Below are positions 11,101 to 26,100 of a stretch of 64,000 bases of DNA, one piece after another. Positions within the stretch are counted from its first letter, which is position 1. The number at the start of each line of letters is the position of its first letter. The notes under the pieces are model-generated. The model had not been told where the DNA came from and did not search any database. It saw only the letters and a list, made by a program, of their open reading frames with translations. Made by a program: the position numbers and the translations under genes. Origin of the DNA: Picochlorum sp. 'celeri' (Eukaryota > Chlorophyta > Trebouxiophyceae). The stretch is from the NCBI GenBank assembly GCA_010909725.1, contig JAACMV010000004.1, forward strand, positions 310,001 to 374,000. The letters run 5' to 3'.

Positions 11101-14100
11101 AGATACTGTCAGATACACAAGAAAAGTCAACTGGCGAGCCTGTGGTAGGTAGCCCAGTTCTGCCAAGCAACACAATATTCAGCATATTTTGACTGGCAGC
11201 CCAATTTGCCACTTGGAACCCAAGTGTACCCATTCCACCAGTGATGACAATAGCATTTTCTGTTCCTGTATCCTCACGTTGGGACATATGAGAAGCACTG
11301 ACAACAATCTTTCCAACATGCCTTGCCTGAGACATTTGTCTCAGCGCTGACGACACATTGCTCATGCTATGTGATACGAATGGAAGAGGTTTCAGATAAC
11401 CTTCAGCAGCTCCTGCAGAAACAGACATCAAAGCAGAATGCAGTGCATCCTCCGGCATAAAGTCAACTGCCAGGAGAGAATATTGAATATCTGGCCTTTC
11501 CTGCGATGATCTGCTGGAGCTCCAAATATCTCGCTTGCTGATTTCAACAAATCTCCCACCCATATCTATCGCTGCCAGGGACGCAGCCACCATGCCACTC
11601 GAAGTCAAGCTGTTAAGCACAACATTAACTGGTCCACAGAGCATCACATCAGATGCAAATATTGTATCTCGCGATCCTAGTGCATCTGAAACTCCTAGGC
11701 TACGTACCAAGAAACGCTTGTTTGAGCTTCCGGCAGTAGCAACTGTCCTTGCACCTTTGGATGTGGCCATTTGAATAGCAGCAAGTCCTACACCCCCTGC
11801 AGCTGCATGCATCAATAGAGTCTCTCCTTTTTGAATTGCAGCGATCTTATTCAGGGCTGTATCCACAGTTATGAAGACAGTTGGCATTGTAGCAGCTTCT
11901 TGGAAAGTGATTCCCTCTGGGATGGGGACCAATGTCTTTTCAGATGCTAAAACATGGCTTCCTAAGCTTCCAGCTGCCAAACCAAATACCCGTTGCCCAA
12001 TCGTAAGAATGGATCCATCAGGAGAAACTCTTGTAACAACTCCTGAACAGTCACCACCAGGATCTCCAGGATCCCCAGGGTACATGCCCAGAACGTTGAG
12101 GACGTCTCTAAAGTTGATTCCAACAGATTGTACCTGTATCTCAACCTTACCAACAGCGACTGCATCAATTTCCACAGGTTCTGGAACCAGATTACCAAAT
12201 GCACCTCTTGGTCGAGGCATGAGGTGGTATGCAGGAGGCTTTTGGCGCTGAGTGCTCTCCAACAGTACAGCTAGATCTGCAGCATTGCCGCTGACGAGGC
12301 TTCCATATCCATCAGAGACAGAAGGTTCAGATAGAATGGAAATCTCTGTACCATGTTTCTTTTTCATGTTGATATCCGTAAGATAGCCAGTATTTGTCAA
12401 ACCTGGCATCTCAGCAGCAAGGGATCGAATCATACCCCAATCTCCCTGAGCTTGTTCTCCAAACTTGTTATTGCCATGTGTAGAATTGACAGAAACTGCC
12501 AACTCCTCCCCGGTGGCAATACATTTCAGAGCTGAAAGCATGTTACCAGCATGTTGCGTTGCATGATCCTGATATTTTACCGATATGAGATTGCCTTGTA
12601 TCTCAACCCCATGGTGAACGTGGTCAACTTGTCTCTGTACAGTGTACGTGATATTTTCATTCACAACTCTTCTAGAAACTTGTCGGCCAGAGGATGTCAT
12701 AGGCTTTGCAAGGAGACCTTGAAGATACATTATATCCGCACCATCGCTTGTCTGCAGCCGATGATCGCGAAGCGTGCCTCCCAGATGCTCACTTGACCTT
12801 GCCTTTGACTGGGCCATGATCTGCTCCCTGTTGTGGACTGAATCCACGACAACGAAAGCATCTATGGCAGCAGGCACGAATGTCTCATCTTTAGAAACTC
12901 CATCCTCTTCGATCACCGCGCCAAGTTGGAATGCATTGTCCAGCACGCTTGGGTGAATTTTGTATCCTGTTGTGATATTCGTAGCATCTCCTACCACAAT
13001 CTGTGAACAGGCATCTGTTCTATTTCCATGGATATTGCGCATTCTCCTAAATGCAGGTCCATAATGAAGACCTGCTGAGTTCATTTCACTGTAGATGTGT
13101 CGAGAATCTCTTGGTAGACTGCACTGTGCCCTGGCTACTTCCATTGATTTGCTTGAACCAGTTTCAAGATTCCTGCGGCCATTTCTGTCAATCTGTACTG
13201 CTTGATTAAACTGTGCACTCAAGTGACTGGTCTCGTTGGACTTATTACGAGATATAATATTCATCTTGAAGTCATCTAGGCTCAATTGAAGAACGAGGGA
13301 CACGCCTCCTTGACTGTCAGATGCTATCACTAGTGGTGCACTGATGGATGCATTGGCAACACAAGCAACAGGCGAAGGTAGCTTCGTCAAAGATGAATTA
13401 GACGCCACCGCAAGCTCAAGGTATGCTGCTCCTGGCAAAATGGCTGAACCGTTAATTTGGTGGTCCCTCAGATCAGCCAAACAAGGAGAATCAAGCTGAC
13501 AAGAGAGTTCTACTGAACGACCCATTTTAACACTCTGGAGCAGGAATGGGTGGTAACTCGTCAAAACTTCAACATGGGATCTCAAAGTAGAGCGCCACTC
13601 AAACTGGTGATCTGTTTCAAATCCATCTAGGCTAGAAATGATGGCATGAGCGTTCACTCCACTCATGCCGAATGAACTTGTACCAGAGAATGTTGCATCA
13701 CTTGGAGAGCTCTGAATCGGCAACCGATGTGCCTTATTCCACCCGGTAAACGAATTCTTGACATATTCGTTCATGTTTCTATAGCGCAGGGGATGTGCAT
13801 ACTGATATGCCAGTTGGACTCTGCAAAGCATGAGGCCTGCCAGACCGGCTGTTCCTTCCAGGTGTCCTGTCAAAGTCTTGGATGCCCCAACCGTGAAGGA
13901 TTCGTTAGATTTGCTGGTGGAAATCGCTTTCCTGAGGGCTCCAGTCTCTATTGGATCACCCAATGGGGTACCTGTTCCATGTGATGCAACATAGCCCAAA
14001 TTGTGAATATGTGCCTGTTGCATGGATTGAATGATCAGGTTTTGCTGAGATGGTCCGTGAGGCGCAGTCAAACCAGCGCTTCGGCCATCTTGGTTCACAG

Positions 14101-17100
14101 AAGATCCTGCGACTCTAGCCAAAGCATCAGAATTGCACTGATCCAAACGCTGAAGCACAAGAGAAACAAAACCTTCTCCTCTACCATAACCGTCTGCTTC
14201 AGCTCCAAATGCTTTACATCTTCCATCTGGTGACAAGGCATGGACTTGGGTCATTGCAGAGCTTGCTGCTCTGGGGAGAAGCATGGCATTTACTCCTGAT
14301 GGGGTTGCTTGCAAACAGTCTTCTAAAGCAATGCCTCTTGAAGCTAGATGATAAGCCACGAGGGACGAAGAGCAGGCTGTGTTCGTCGGGACACATGGTC
14401 CGACCAGACCAAACGTGTATGAGATTCTTCCTGACATAAATGCCAGGCCATTTCCAGTTACCATGTGTGCTCCTGTGGGAATATTCAACGAAGACAGCAA
14501 ATCGCCGTACTCAAGCCATATGCAACCAACATAAACGCCAGTTGAACTGCCAGAGAGATTTCTAGAAGATAAATTTGCAGACTGGAAGGCATTTTGAGTT
14601 TCTTCAAGAAGAATACGCTGCTGCGGATCCATTAGCGAAGCTTCACCCACTGGAAGGCCGAACATTTGCTCATCAAATTTGAAGAGCGATTCCACATAGG
14701 TTCCTATGCGTGTGGACACTCTGCCTGCTCCACCACTTGGATGATACCAAATTTCAGTATCCCATCTGGATAGTGGGCTTGGCTGATGAAGCTCTGTGCA
14801 TCCATCAAATGCCTCATGCAGTTCTTTTTCGGAAGTGATTCTCCCAGCAAATCGCATCGACATGCCACTAATGACAATGTCACCACGTACTGGTGAGATG
14901 AATTCTGGTTCTGCAGCCAGAATCTCCATCGTACTCTCTTGTCCACCCAATGCATCCATAATATATTCCCCTATGGCTTCCTGGGTGGGATAGTCAAATG
15001 TCAATGTTGATGGCAGCTCCAAGCCAAATTCTTTGCCTAATGCATTCCTGAGCTCTACTGCACCAAGAGAGTCTAAACCAGCCTCCATCAGAGAGGCAGA
15101 TGCAGGAACAGAAGTACCAATGACAGCAGCAGTCAAATCAGAAATCTTGCTCATGATCGTATCTTTATTGATCGAGGGATTTGCTGATTTTCTCGGTGCG
15201 GTGTCCACATGCGCACCAGGAACTTCTGCGCTTTCCTTCAAGGTGGCTTCAAGGTAGTCCACAATGGCCTCTTGTGTCGGATAATCAAAGGTTAATGTGG
15301 CCGGCAACTCTAAGCCAAACTCTTTGCCCAATGAATTCCTGAGCTCCACTGCGCCGAGAGAGTCTAATCCAGCTTCCATCAGTGAGGCAGATGCAGGAAC
15401 AGAGGTGCCGATGACTGCACTGGTGACAGTGGCAACCTTGCTCATAATCGCATCCTTGCTCACCAAGCTTGATGGTTGTGGCACCACCGAGGAAGCACCC
15501 CGAGAAGCGCGTAAATTTCGTGCTTCTTGTGGCGTAAAGTTCTCAAACAAGGTTGTTCGAGATCTGAGGCGCTTGGTGAAGATCGACCAATTGAATGGAT
15601 TGGCACCTATCACTGGCTTGCTGAATGTAGAGACTACACCTTCCAATACTCTCAGACCTTTGTCCGGCTGGACCATTCCCATTCCCATCCTCTTGACTCG
15701 CAATTCAGTCTCTTTCGAAGCCATTCCACCACTTGACCAAGCTCCCCATTGGATACTTACTGCTCTACAGCCCAATGATTGAAGATTGCTTGCTAATGTG
15801 TCCAGGGCAGCATTTGCTCCACTGTAGTTGAGCTGCCCAGGGGCACCCAGGAGAGATGCCACCGAAGAAAACATGACTTGATTGTGCAAAGGAAGCTGTG
15901 GTGCAACACCTAGCAATTCCTGTGCTGGAATCAATTTGGATCCATATACTGTTCTGAAGCCTCCAAGGGACTGCCGACTGATTGTTGCATCTGCAAGTAC
16001 ACCTGCTGCATGAAGCAGCATTGAATGTGGTACTTTGTCTTCTAATGAGAATTCAGTCTCTAATACATTGCGAAGATCTTCTGTGAGACCCATATCACTC
16101 TTGACGATATGAATCTCCACTGTATGATCTTCAGGCATATTGGTAGCACTGAATGCTCCTGTTCTACCAATCAGTGTCACTGTTTCAGCTCCTTTTCGAA
16201 CTGCCCAGCTAGTCGCTATCTGGCCAAGGCTGCCAGTGCCTCCTGTGATTAAAGTATTTCGAATTTGAGTGTTCAAGTCAACATTTGGATTTTCGACCAC
16301 AATCTTGCCTACATGTCTCGCCTGAGACATCTGCCGCAAAGCTGCACCAACATGCGTTAGATGGTGGCATGCCAAAGGCAATGGCTTCAGATCATTCCTT
16401 GCGACACCTTCGGCGACCCTGAGCAATGACTTATGCAGGGCATCTTCAGACATGAAGTCAACTGCCACAAGCGAATAGGAAATATCTGGTCTTTCCTGCA
16501 GAATTCTCTGCGCAGGCCAGATATCGCGTTTACTGATTTCAACCACTCGCGCCCCTAAGTTAGACAATGACAAGCTTGCTGCAACAAAGCCTGCTGATGT
16601 GAGAGTGTTCAGGGCAATGTCAACAGATCCGACGCTCTCCATAAATGTTTCAACGAATGATAAATCCCTTGATGTAGCCGTATGTCCTACCCCAAGGGTT
16701 CGCAATAGATTGCGCTTGCTGGGATTTCCAGCAGTAGCCACTATTGTGGCACCAGCTGCCTTCACTACTTGCAATGCAGCCAAACCAACTCCTCCAGCTG
16801 CTGCATGGATCAGAACTTTATCATTCGATGTAATCGATGCTGCTCTATGCAAAACTGCATCTACTGTAACAAATACAGTTGGCATAGTCGCTGCAGATGC
16901 AAAGGAAACATTATCTGGTTTGGGGACCAGTGTCTTACTCGAGGCCAACACATGGCTACCTAAGCTGCCAGCAGCCAGGCCAAACACGTGCTGACCAACT
17001 TTCAGATTAGATCCAGCAGGGGATTCTATGATAGTTCCAGCGCAATCACCTCCTGGAGGGCCAGGATCTCCGGGATACATTCCGAGAACATTGAGGACAT

Positions 17101-20100
17101 CTCTGAAATTAATGCCGACAGCATGAACTTGGAGAAGAACCTCCCCACTCCTGGGATTCAAGGATTCGAGTGCAAATGGCTTCAAATTCTTCAAGCTTCC
17201 TCTAGGATCTGGAATAAGTTGGTATGGTCCTTGGATACGATTTAACGTAGCTCTGGCCATCGATGGGGTAAAATCAACCTTCGAGTAGGAGGAAACTCCA
17301 TAGCCATCAAATGGCACCTGCTCTGAGCTTTCTTGTGACACCGCTACCAGTGCACATGCGCGATGAGATGTCTCAATCGGGTCGGTTCTGTGACAAGACA
17401 CATTTGATACCGCAGATTCTTGTGCAAATGTCCTCAGCATTCCAAAGAGCTGCCCCCCTTCGTTGGAGGCTGCTGGCTTGGGCACAACATGCCCATCATG
17501 TACCACAGTGTCGAGTGAAACTCCATTAATCAAATGGGCGTGCTGCAAAATATTTGCCAAAGAACTCGAATTTTCCACATTATCATGAGTATCGACAAAT
17601 TTGAAAGTCGAGTTAAGGCTCTTAGCCTTGTTAGTCAAAGTAGATGCAGTGGATGCACACCAATCAATTGAGTATGCCATGTCCTCCTCCACTGTCTTTC
17701 TTGTCCTAGAAGCAGACGAGCTAATTTTGCGAGATTCCAAACAGTTTAGACTACAAATCTCGTTGCCCTTTGAGTCAACCAAAAGCAAATCCCTTGAGAT
17801 GGTGGTGGTAGACTCTTCCATGCCAGCAGATTTCTTTGCGAGGCCAATAACAGTGATCTCAGTGATTCTGTCTTTTACGCTCATGGCCTTCAAGGAGGCA
17901 GGAATCATTGTTTCCTTAGCTCTGGTTGTCTGTATCAATCCTCCAAGTTGTAAAGTGCAGTCAAGCACAGTAGGATTCAAGATACATTCTGTCCTATTGT
18001 GGCTTTGGTCTTGACGCAACTTTGCTGCAGCTGATTCCTTTCCAGCCTTGACCGATCTCATTAGTCTGAAGTGTTCACCATACTCTAAACCGGCACTTGA
18101 AAACTTGGAGTAGATGTAATTCGTCGCAATTGGTTCGCATGTTTTCACCATCATCAATTCAGGTGAGGCGATTGCTTTGTTCTCGGGGTCTTGGACAAGA
18201 CTCCGAGAAACCTGGCCTGCAATATGCTTCGAGGGTGATTGGATACTCATCGTCCCATCTGATAGTTCAATGACTATCTTGGCATACAGCCTTCTGGAGT
18301 GTTCCATGTTCATTAGGAGAGGTGAGGCAAAAACAATGTCATTGAAGACACTTCCAGGAAGTGCTCCAAGTACAGAAACAGCCTCTGCCATAATTTCCAT
18401 GTAACCGGCTCCAGGGAACACGGAATTGCCTGAAACTATGTGAGACTTGATGTGAGCATGCAACGGTCGGGATAAATTTACCTCAAATGACACTTTGCCA
18501 CCAGTGCATTCTGTCTTTGTCAGGAAAGGCATAGCAACAGGCAACACTGACACGTGTACCATTTCCCAAGGAACATACAGGTCGCTAACCTCCATCGTTT
18601 GTACTCCACCCCGAACAATAACATGTGCATTTGTACCTTGGAATGCAAATGAACTAATTCCTGCATAGCATCCCATGAGTGATGTCTTTGGGTTTCCTGC
18701 TGCGATTCTTGGCAGGCCAAACTTCAAGGAGTTTTGTGAGAGTGATGCTCTGGCATAGGAATTAGCTTCTGTCAGGTGCATTATCGGTTGCAGTGCCATG
18801 AAATTTGAGGCTGTGTATGCATGAAGGACTCCCAGTAATCCTGCTGATGGTTCTGTATGACCAAATGATGTCTTTCCTGCCATTAATGACAGGTTTTCAT
18901 TGTTTCCACTATGGACTGCTGATATAGCTCCAACCTCAATAGGGTCTCCGAGAGGAGTGCCAGTACCGTGCATCTGTATAAATGATATCTCTTTGGCGAG
19001 TATATTACCAGCCATCAATGCATCTTTCATCACAGTCTGTTGAGCTGGACCATTTGGTGCAGTCAATGCACTGGACTTGCCATCCTGGTTGACTCCAGTG
19101 CCGATAATATGGCATTCACATCCCTCTCTCTCTTCCGAGATCTGCTCAACAATGAGAGTTATGCCAGCTTCTCCTCTTACGTAGCCATTTGCGCCATCAT
19201 CAAGCGTCTTACACCTGCCATCTGCTGCCAACATACCGGCTCTGTTGAACATTGCTGATGTCTCTGGAGTAAGTATCAGCTTAATGCCAGAAACAATGCT
19301 AGAGTGGTATGGCGAATTCTGCATGGACGAGCATGCCATGTGCATTCCTACCATAGAGGAAGAGCAGGCGGTGTCAATGCTGACTGCAGGACCATTTAGA
19401 TTGTACAAGAAGGCTAATCGACCAGATGCAACACTAAGTGCACTTCCAGTGGCACTATATGTACTGATACTACTGTACACTTTTGCAATATCTGCGAAAT
19501 CTGGTGTAGAAATACCTACATAGGTCCCTACATTAGAGCCTTTCCAAGCATTTTTTGATCTCAACTGTGATATCGCTTCTTCTACCATTTGAAGAATGAG
19601 CCTTTGTTGAGGATCCATCAACGCAGCTTCTGAAATTGAAGTACCAAAGACCTGGTGATCGAACATGAAGACATTCTGCAAGAAAGCTCCAAACCTCACG
19701 GACAAATCCTCCGTCAAATGGATCTCCGAGTCCCATCTTGATGTCGGTATCATTGATATATTGTCCTGGTAGTCTATGATGCCATCTGTGCCTGGCAAAC
19801 GGCATGCGGAGCTGGTTACTCCAAGTGAAACCTTGGTGAAATTGCTCAGTTGCTGGCCCAATTCTTCATGTATCTCCAGGGTCTCATCCGGGCGAAGCAC
19901 ACTATCAATATACCCAGAGATTGATGATATTGTAGGATAATCGAACACGAGCGTCGACGGAAGTTCCATGCCCAAGCGAGACTCCAAGCCATTTCTCAAT
20001 TCAACTGCCCCCAAAGAATCAAGACCAGCTGCCATGAGCGGTTCTTCAGGCCCAACTTCACCACCGATTATAGACCATGCAACCTCCTCAACCTCTGCCT

Positions 20101-23100
20101 GAATTTTCTGCGCATCAATGGCTATTGTCGGACGCGAAGTGGAGGCATTAGTCACCCCCAACATGGTATCACTGGTCCACTTCTGCTGCTTGTATAAGTC
20201 AAAGAAGAATGGAACCTCATCTTTGGTATTTTCCAGGAATTTGGGCCAATCAATTGGCGATATAGCAATGTTTGCTTTGGCATGTTCTGGCGTGCTCCAC
20301 GCAATGCTTTTGAGAACAGCTGATAAACTGGACATCCCAGATTTTGCTGAGAGAGCACCAAGTCCCATGGCTTCCATTTTCGACGAGGTTTCCGACGCCA
20401 TTCCTCCAGATTTCCAGGCTCCAAATTGTGCACTCACTGTCATAATTCCCATCAACTGGTCAGCGTCAGCCAGACTATCCAGCCAAGAATTAGCTGCACT
20501 GTAGTTCATCTGCCCTATGGATCCCAGTAGAGATGCCATAGATGAGAAGAAGAAACGCAATTGGAATGGTTCATAGGCCATGAAAGAATCAATGTTATTT
20601 GCTCCTTGAGTTTTAGGAGCAAAAACCTGACGAATGCTTGTCGCAGACTGATTGTATATCGTAGCATCACTCAGAACTCCACCGGCATGGAAAAGGCTTG
20701 AAAAGTGCTGTGATGCCTCACCTCTGAAGGCTTGAACATCGGCGAAGATGGACGTATCGCTCTTCATGATTGTCAATAAGTTCCTATGAAGTTTTGCGAA
20801 TTCTGGTGAAGTCCGGTAGGCCCCAGTTCTGGCTGAGATTGTGACATACCCGCTCTTTTGGTCCATGAGCCATTTAGTTACAAGAGATCCCAGGGCTCCT
20901 GTGCCACCAGTAACCAGGGATTGGCCGAGCTCGATGCTTGACTGCAGTAACAATGGTCTCACGACGATCTTCCCGATGTGCCGAGCTTGAGACATCTGTC
21001 TAAGAGCATCAATGATTGATGCCATATTATGGCTTATTAGTGGGAGTGGGAACAGCTTGCTCCGTGCTACTCCATCGGAAACCCTCATCAATGCATTGTG
21101 TATTGCTTGAGCGGACATGAAATCAACTGCTAACAGATTATAATCGATGTCCGGCCTCTCTTGCAACATCCTCTCAGTACACCAGATATCTCTTTTGCTG
21201 ATTTCCACAAATCCACCTCCACGAGCAAGAGTTGAGAGCGTAGCAGCAACAAACCCGGGAGATGTAAGTGTATTGATGACTGATGTAGCACCTTGGGAGC
21301 ATACAATCAAGTCTTCTGCGAAGGATGGAGATCGGGAGTTGACAGTGCAATTAGCTCCGATTCCCCGAAGCATTTCTCGCTTTGAGACATTTCCCGCTGT
21401 GACGACAGGCACTGCGGCCGCAGCTGCAATTACTTGCATTGCAGCTAGGCCAACACCCCCCGCTGCTCCGTGAATCAACACCTTATCCTTGGACTTAATG
21501 TTCAATGTGCGATTCATTGCAACATCAACAGTGACAAAGACTGTGGGCATGGTTGACGCTTGTTCGAATGTGATGTTATCTGGCATTGGTACCAGCGTTT
21601 GGCTGGAAGCATATACGTGACTGGCAAGGCATCCTCCGGCCAGACCGAATACTGCATCTCCGGGGCTGGCAATGATTTCACCATTATGCTTCAGGTGCCC
21701 CTCTAACAGCACTCCTGCACAGTCACCACCTGGATCCCCAGGGTCGCCAGGATACATCCCGAGCACATTCAAGACATCTCTGAAATTAATTCCAACTGAT
21801 TTGACCTCAACAAGCACTTGGTCATCCGAAAAAGGCAAGTCCAAGGTGAGAGGTTGGGGTTTCAGATCAGAAAGAGCACCTCTGGGCAGAGGCAGCAGCT
21901 GATATGTTGAATGCATCTCTGTGGCTTCCGAATCAACCATTTGAGGTCTGTACAGAATATTACCTTCAATACTCTCTCCAAATTGATCGACGTTTCCCAC
22001 CGAATCTTTTCTCATACCAACGGCTTGGTTATGCTGCAAAGTGCTCCGATACCTGATTCCCCAAGAAATCTGCGGAACTTCCTGGCCCAAAGTCCTGAAG
22101 AATCCCCCCAAGGCTCTTGTAGAAAGATAGTTACTATATAGAGAAGCAGGTCCGGCTGGTGATGCATGAGAAATGCCAGAGGACAAAGTTTCAAAGAGCA
22201 GTCCTTTCCCTGACGTCTGCAGCATGGATGATCTGATGCCTTCCAAAGTCGCTGTTGCTAGGTCTGAGGGATTTCGGGACGCCAAGAGTTTCCAGCAAAA
22301 GTCCTCATGCATATCTTCACTCCCTTTGGCAGGTTCATAACCGACAAGACCACATGCATAGAGAGTGCGCTCTACCTTCATAGGCTGCACCAGTTTCTGA
22401 TGAGATCCCATGCTCTTTGCCTCCAAGCTCTTCACTGAGCAAATTGATTCAAATACTTTCTGCTTCATTGCATAGTCACTTTTCATACCATCTTCTGAAG
22501 GAAGGGGTACAGTCACTCCCCAAGCAGATTCGTTAGATGTGGTCAGGTCTTTTGCTCCTGATCCAGTAGCGATGCAACCAACAGATGCAGGAACGTAGAC
22601 ATCTGAGCCATCTACAAATACCTGTCCAAGCTGAAGGAATGAATCAAATACCGCCGGATCGAGATACATTGACGATCTCTCTGTCTTGCTATTCAGGCGA
22701 CACACAGCAGGTTTGCTGAAAATATCTGTCATTGGCTGTACCAAGGTCCAATGCGTTGGGTGATTGAGATTCTCCTGAGTACTTCGAACAAAGCGGCCTA
22801 GGCAACCATGCATATGCGTTTGACTTGTGCCATGTTGGTACGATTGTATTGTTGTTGTCCCGCTGCACAGTTCAACTGCAGTCTCCAGGATTTGAATTTC
22901 CTCCGTGTGACTCAGCATCAAGGGTGCAGGGATGGACACTTCTTGGATACTCATCTCTGACATGCTGGCAATGCACATAAGTCTTCCGGCAGCAAGTGAT
23001 GCCTCGAAATATCCTGCTCCAGGGAAGATATTCTTCTCCAGTACTGTATGATCATATAAGTAGGCCATTGGTGGAGAATCTAATCGAGCTTGGAGCCGCG

Positions 23101-26100
23101 TCGTATCCTTGCTTCCTATTGTTACTGAGTCCAGGAACAGATGAATGAGCGGAACCACATAGTGCAAAGAACGAGAATATGGTATCTTTTCATCTAATAC
23201 ACAATGTGCAGAGTCGCTTCCCGTTAGAACAGCGTGAGCATTTGTTCCTTGGAAGGCAAAAGCACTAACTCCCATGTTCTGGGAGGCAACAGCTTGGGTT
23301 TGTGCAGACTTCTCCCTGGGAAGCAGAACACAATCTTTCCTCGAGAGGTTTGACTCGACATACGGATTCAGATTTCGCAGGTGAGTCAACTGAATGAGTT
23401 TGGAGAATGACAAGCTGGCTGTCGCGAGGAAGAGCCCAGCCATCCCTGCAGCTGGTTCACCATGACCAACCCATGCTTTGCTTGCCATGAAGGTGAATGG
23501 ATCACTAGTATGTTTTCCATAAGCAGCAATTGCTGCCCCAATTTCAATAGGGTCTCCAAGGGATGTCCCTGTACCGTGCATAGACAAGCCTTGGATATCT
23601 GAAGGCACCAAGCCAGCCTGTTGGGTTGCAGCTAGGATCACAGAAGTTTGTGATGGCCCATTTGGTGCTGTCAATGAGCTTGATCTGCCATCCTGATTCA
23701 CTGCACTCCCACATATCGTGACATTCAGGGATGTTTTGTCTGAATCAATGTTGTCGTTTGCTTCAAGAGTTAAGCAGGCACACATCTCTCCCCTCACATA
23801 CCCATCTGCACTAGCATCCAATGCTTTACACCTTCCAGATGGAGTGAGCATACTGGCCGCCCAAACATATGATGTCGAGGTGACAGTGCATTGCACATGG
23901 GCTCCTGATGCATATGACAGGGCACTTCTGCCACTAGCAATGTCTCTTGCTGCAATATGGGTGGCAACAAGAGAAGCTGAGCAAGCAGTGTCAATGCTCA
24001 AACTGGGACCTTGGAAGCCAAATGTATACGAAATACGTCCACAGGCCACAGACAGAGCATTTGAAGTTGCATGAAATGCGCCTTTCTCGGCATATGCATG
24101 TACAAGGGATCCATAGTCTGAGCTGGCCAAGCCAATGTAGACTCCTCTATGCGAGCCTGCCTCAGAAGACTGATACGCTATCAAGGAGCTACCAATAAGC
24201 TCTAACAGCAAACGCTGCTGGGGATCAATCAGCGAAGCCTCTGATTGAGAGATCGAGAATGCCGTGGTATCGAAAAAGCCAATATCTTTCAGGAACGCCC
24301 CAAACCTTGCACTTGTAGAACCGTGTTGCTCAATATTCCACCTGTCAAACGGTACTGTGCCGACGACATCTACTGATTCATCGAAAAGGAGACCACTATC
24401 TGGTGAATTTTCGTTGTAGTGAGCGATTCCAACACGAGAGTCATACGCTGATGCTTTGACGACCAACTTTTCTTTCTCTGCTGTGATCACCTCAGGCTCA
24501 AACAATGTTTGGATGAACTGCGACATGGATTGTACGGTGGGATAATCGAATACAATAGTGGATGGAAGTTGTACCTCGAATGCTGTTTCGAGAGCATTAC
24601 GAAGTTCAACAGCACCCAAGGAGTCCAATCCAGATGCCATAAGTGGCTCCGATAATCCTACAGAAGATCCTATGATTCTCTCAACGGATTTCGCGACAAC
24701 ATCGGTAATTTCGGTTGCCTTTCTTTCTGTAAGAGCTGGCCTCATAGTATGCTCCACTTCTTCTACATTCACTTCAGCTACAGCGAAGTCCTCGATGAAA
24801 GAATGCAGACCATGTGCATGCCCCTTGCCAAACTTATTCCAGTCAAATGGTACGGCACCGACCACCGGTTGCGACAGATCAAAAATCTTCTCAAACATTC
24901 TCAGACCATTTTCAATCGACAAGACGCCGATACCCATGCGTTCAAGGCGAATGCTCGTTGATTTGTCCCGTGTAGCCATTCCTGCTGAGGCCCATGCCCC
25001 CCACTGAACACTTTTTGAAGAATATCCCTGATTTTCTAATGAAGCTGCATAGTAATCCAGGGCTGCATTAGCCGCAGAATAGCTGATTTGTCCTGGAGAT
25101 CCCATCATTGAGGCGATTGATGAGTACATGACATATGATGACAATCTGCTATTTCTGGTTGCATCAAATATTTTGTGGACAGCGACAGATTTGGGAGCAG
25201 CTACCAATCTAAAATCTCGAAGAGACTGGTTTGTGATTGTAGAATCTCTCAAAATTCCTCCTGCAATATGTAGGCAGCCTTCTATGTCTTCAAGCAACAC
25301 CAAGTCACTGTTGTGCGATGCGTCACACTTGCTTGAAGATAAGGCACCCTCAAATGTTGATAGGCCACGCATTGAACCAGGTATGCTTCCGGATCGACTT
25401 GAAAGGTGAATGGTATTAGCTTGATCAGATAAAAGCCAGCCTACCATTGTTCCGGCAAGAGCCCCAGACCCGCCTGTAATATGGTGCACCTTGCCCATCC
25501 TACTCCTAGACAACGGTTCTGCCTCTTCTTTCTTGCAACGGCATATTTGAGGTTTCTTGACAACAGACCCATATACAGCTCCACCATATATTCCATATCC
25601 TGGATTTGCTCGGTCCATTATCTGCCACCTTGTCTTTTGCAAAGTACTGAATCCCATAGCAATGTGATTCCCTGGATGCTCCTGAGCATAGGACTTGAGC
25701 ATTCCATGCAATTGAAGAGCACTTGGATTGTAATGATTTTGGCAGATTGATGTTGCCTGATCTGGAACGAAGCATCCTGATGCACTGAAGTCCTGATCAA
25801 GTTGATCCATTTGCTGCATTGCTGCCAGTGCAGATTCCGGGCTCTGACCCTTAACACACCAGCCAAACTCTTGGCTTGTCTGCTCAGGCTCTGTTGCCCT
25901 CCATTCGATGTGATACATATGTTCATCTTTACTTCTTCCAGAGAATGCAGAGGGTATTTGGCTTCTCGACGTGATAACGCCATCCACTGCCAGCAGATTA
26001 TCTGATTCTTGTTTCAAGGAGGAATGATCAAACGATAAGAACGAAGGCTCTGCGCCATGTGATTGTCTGCCTGATGCCATTATATCAAATGAAACAACGA

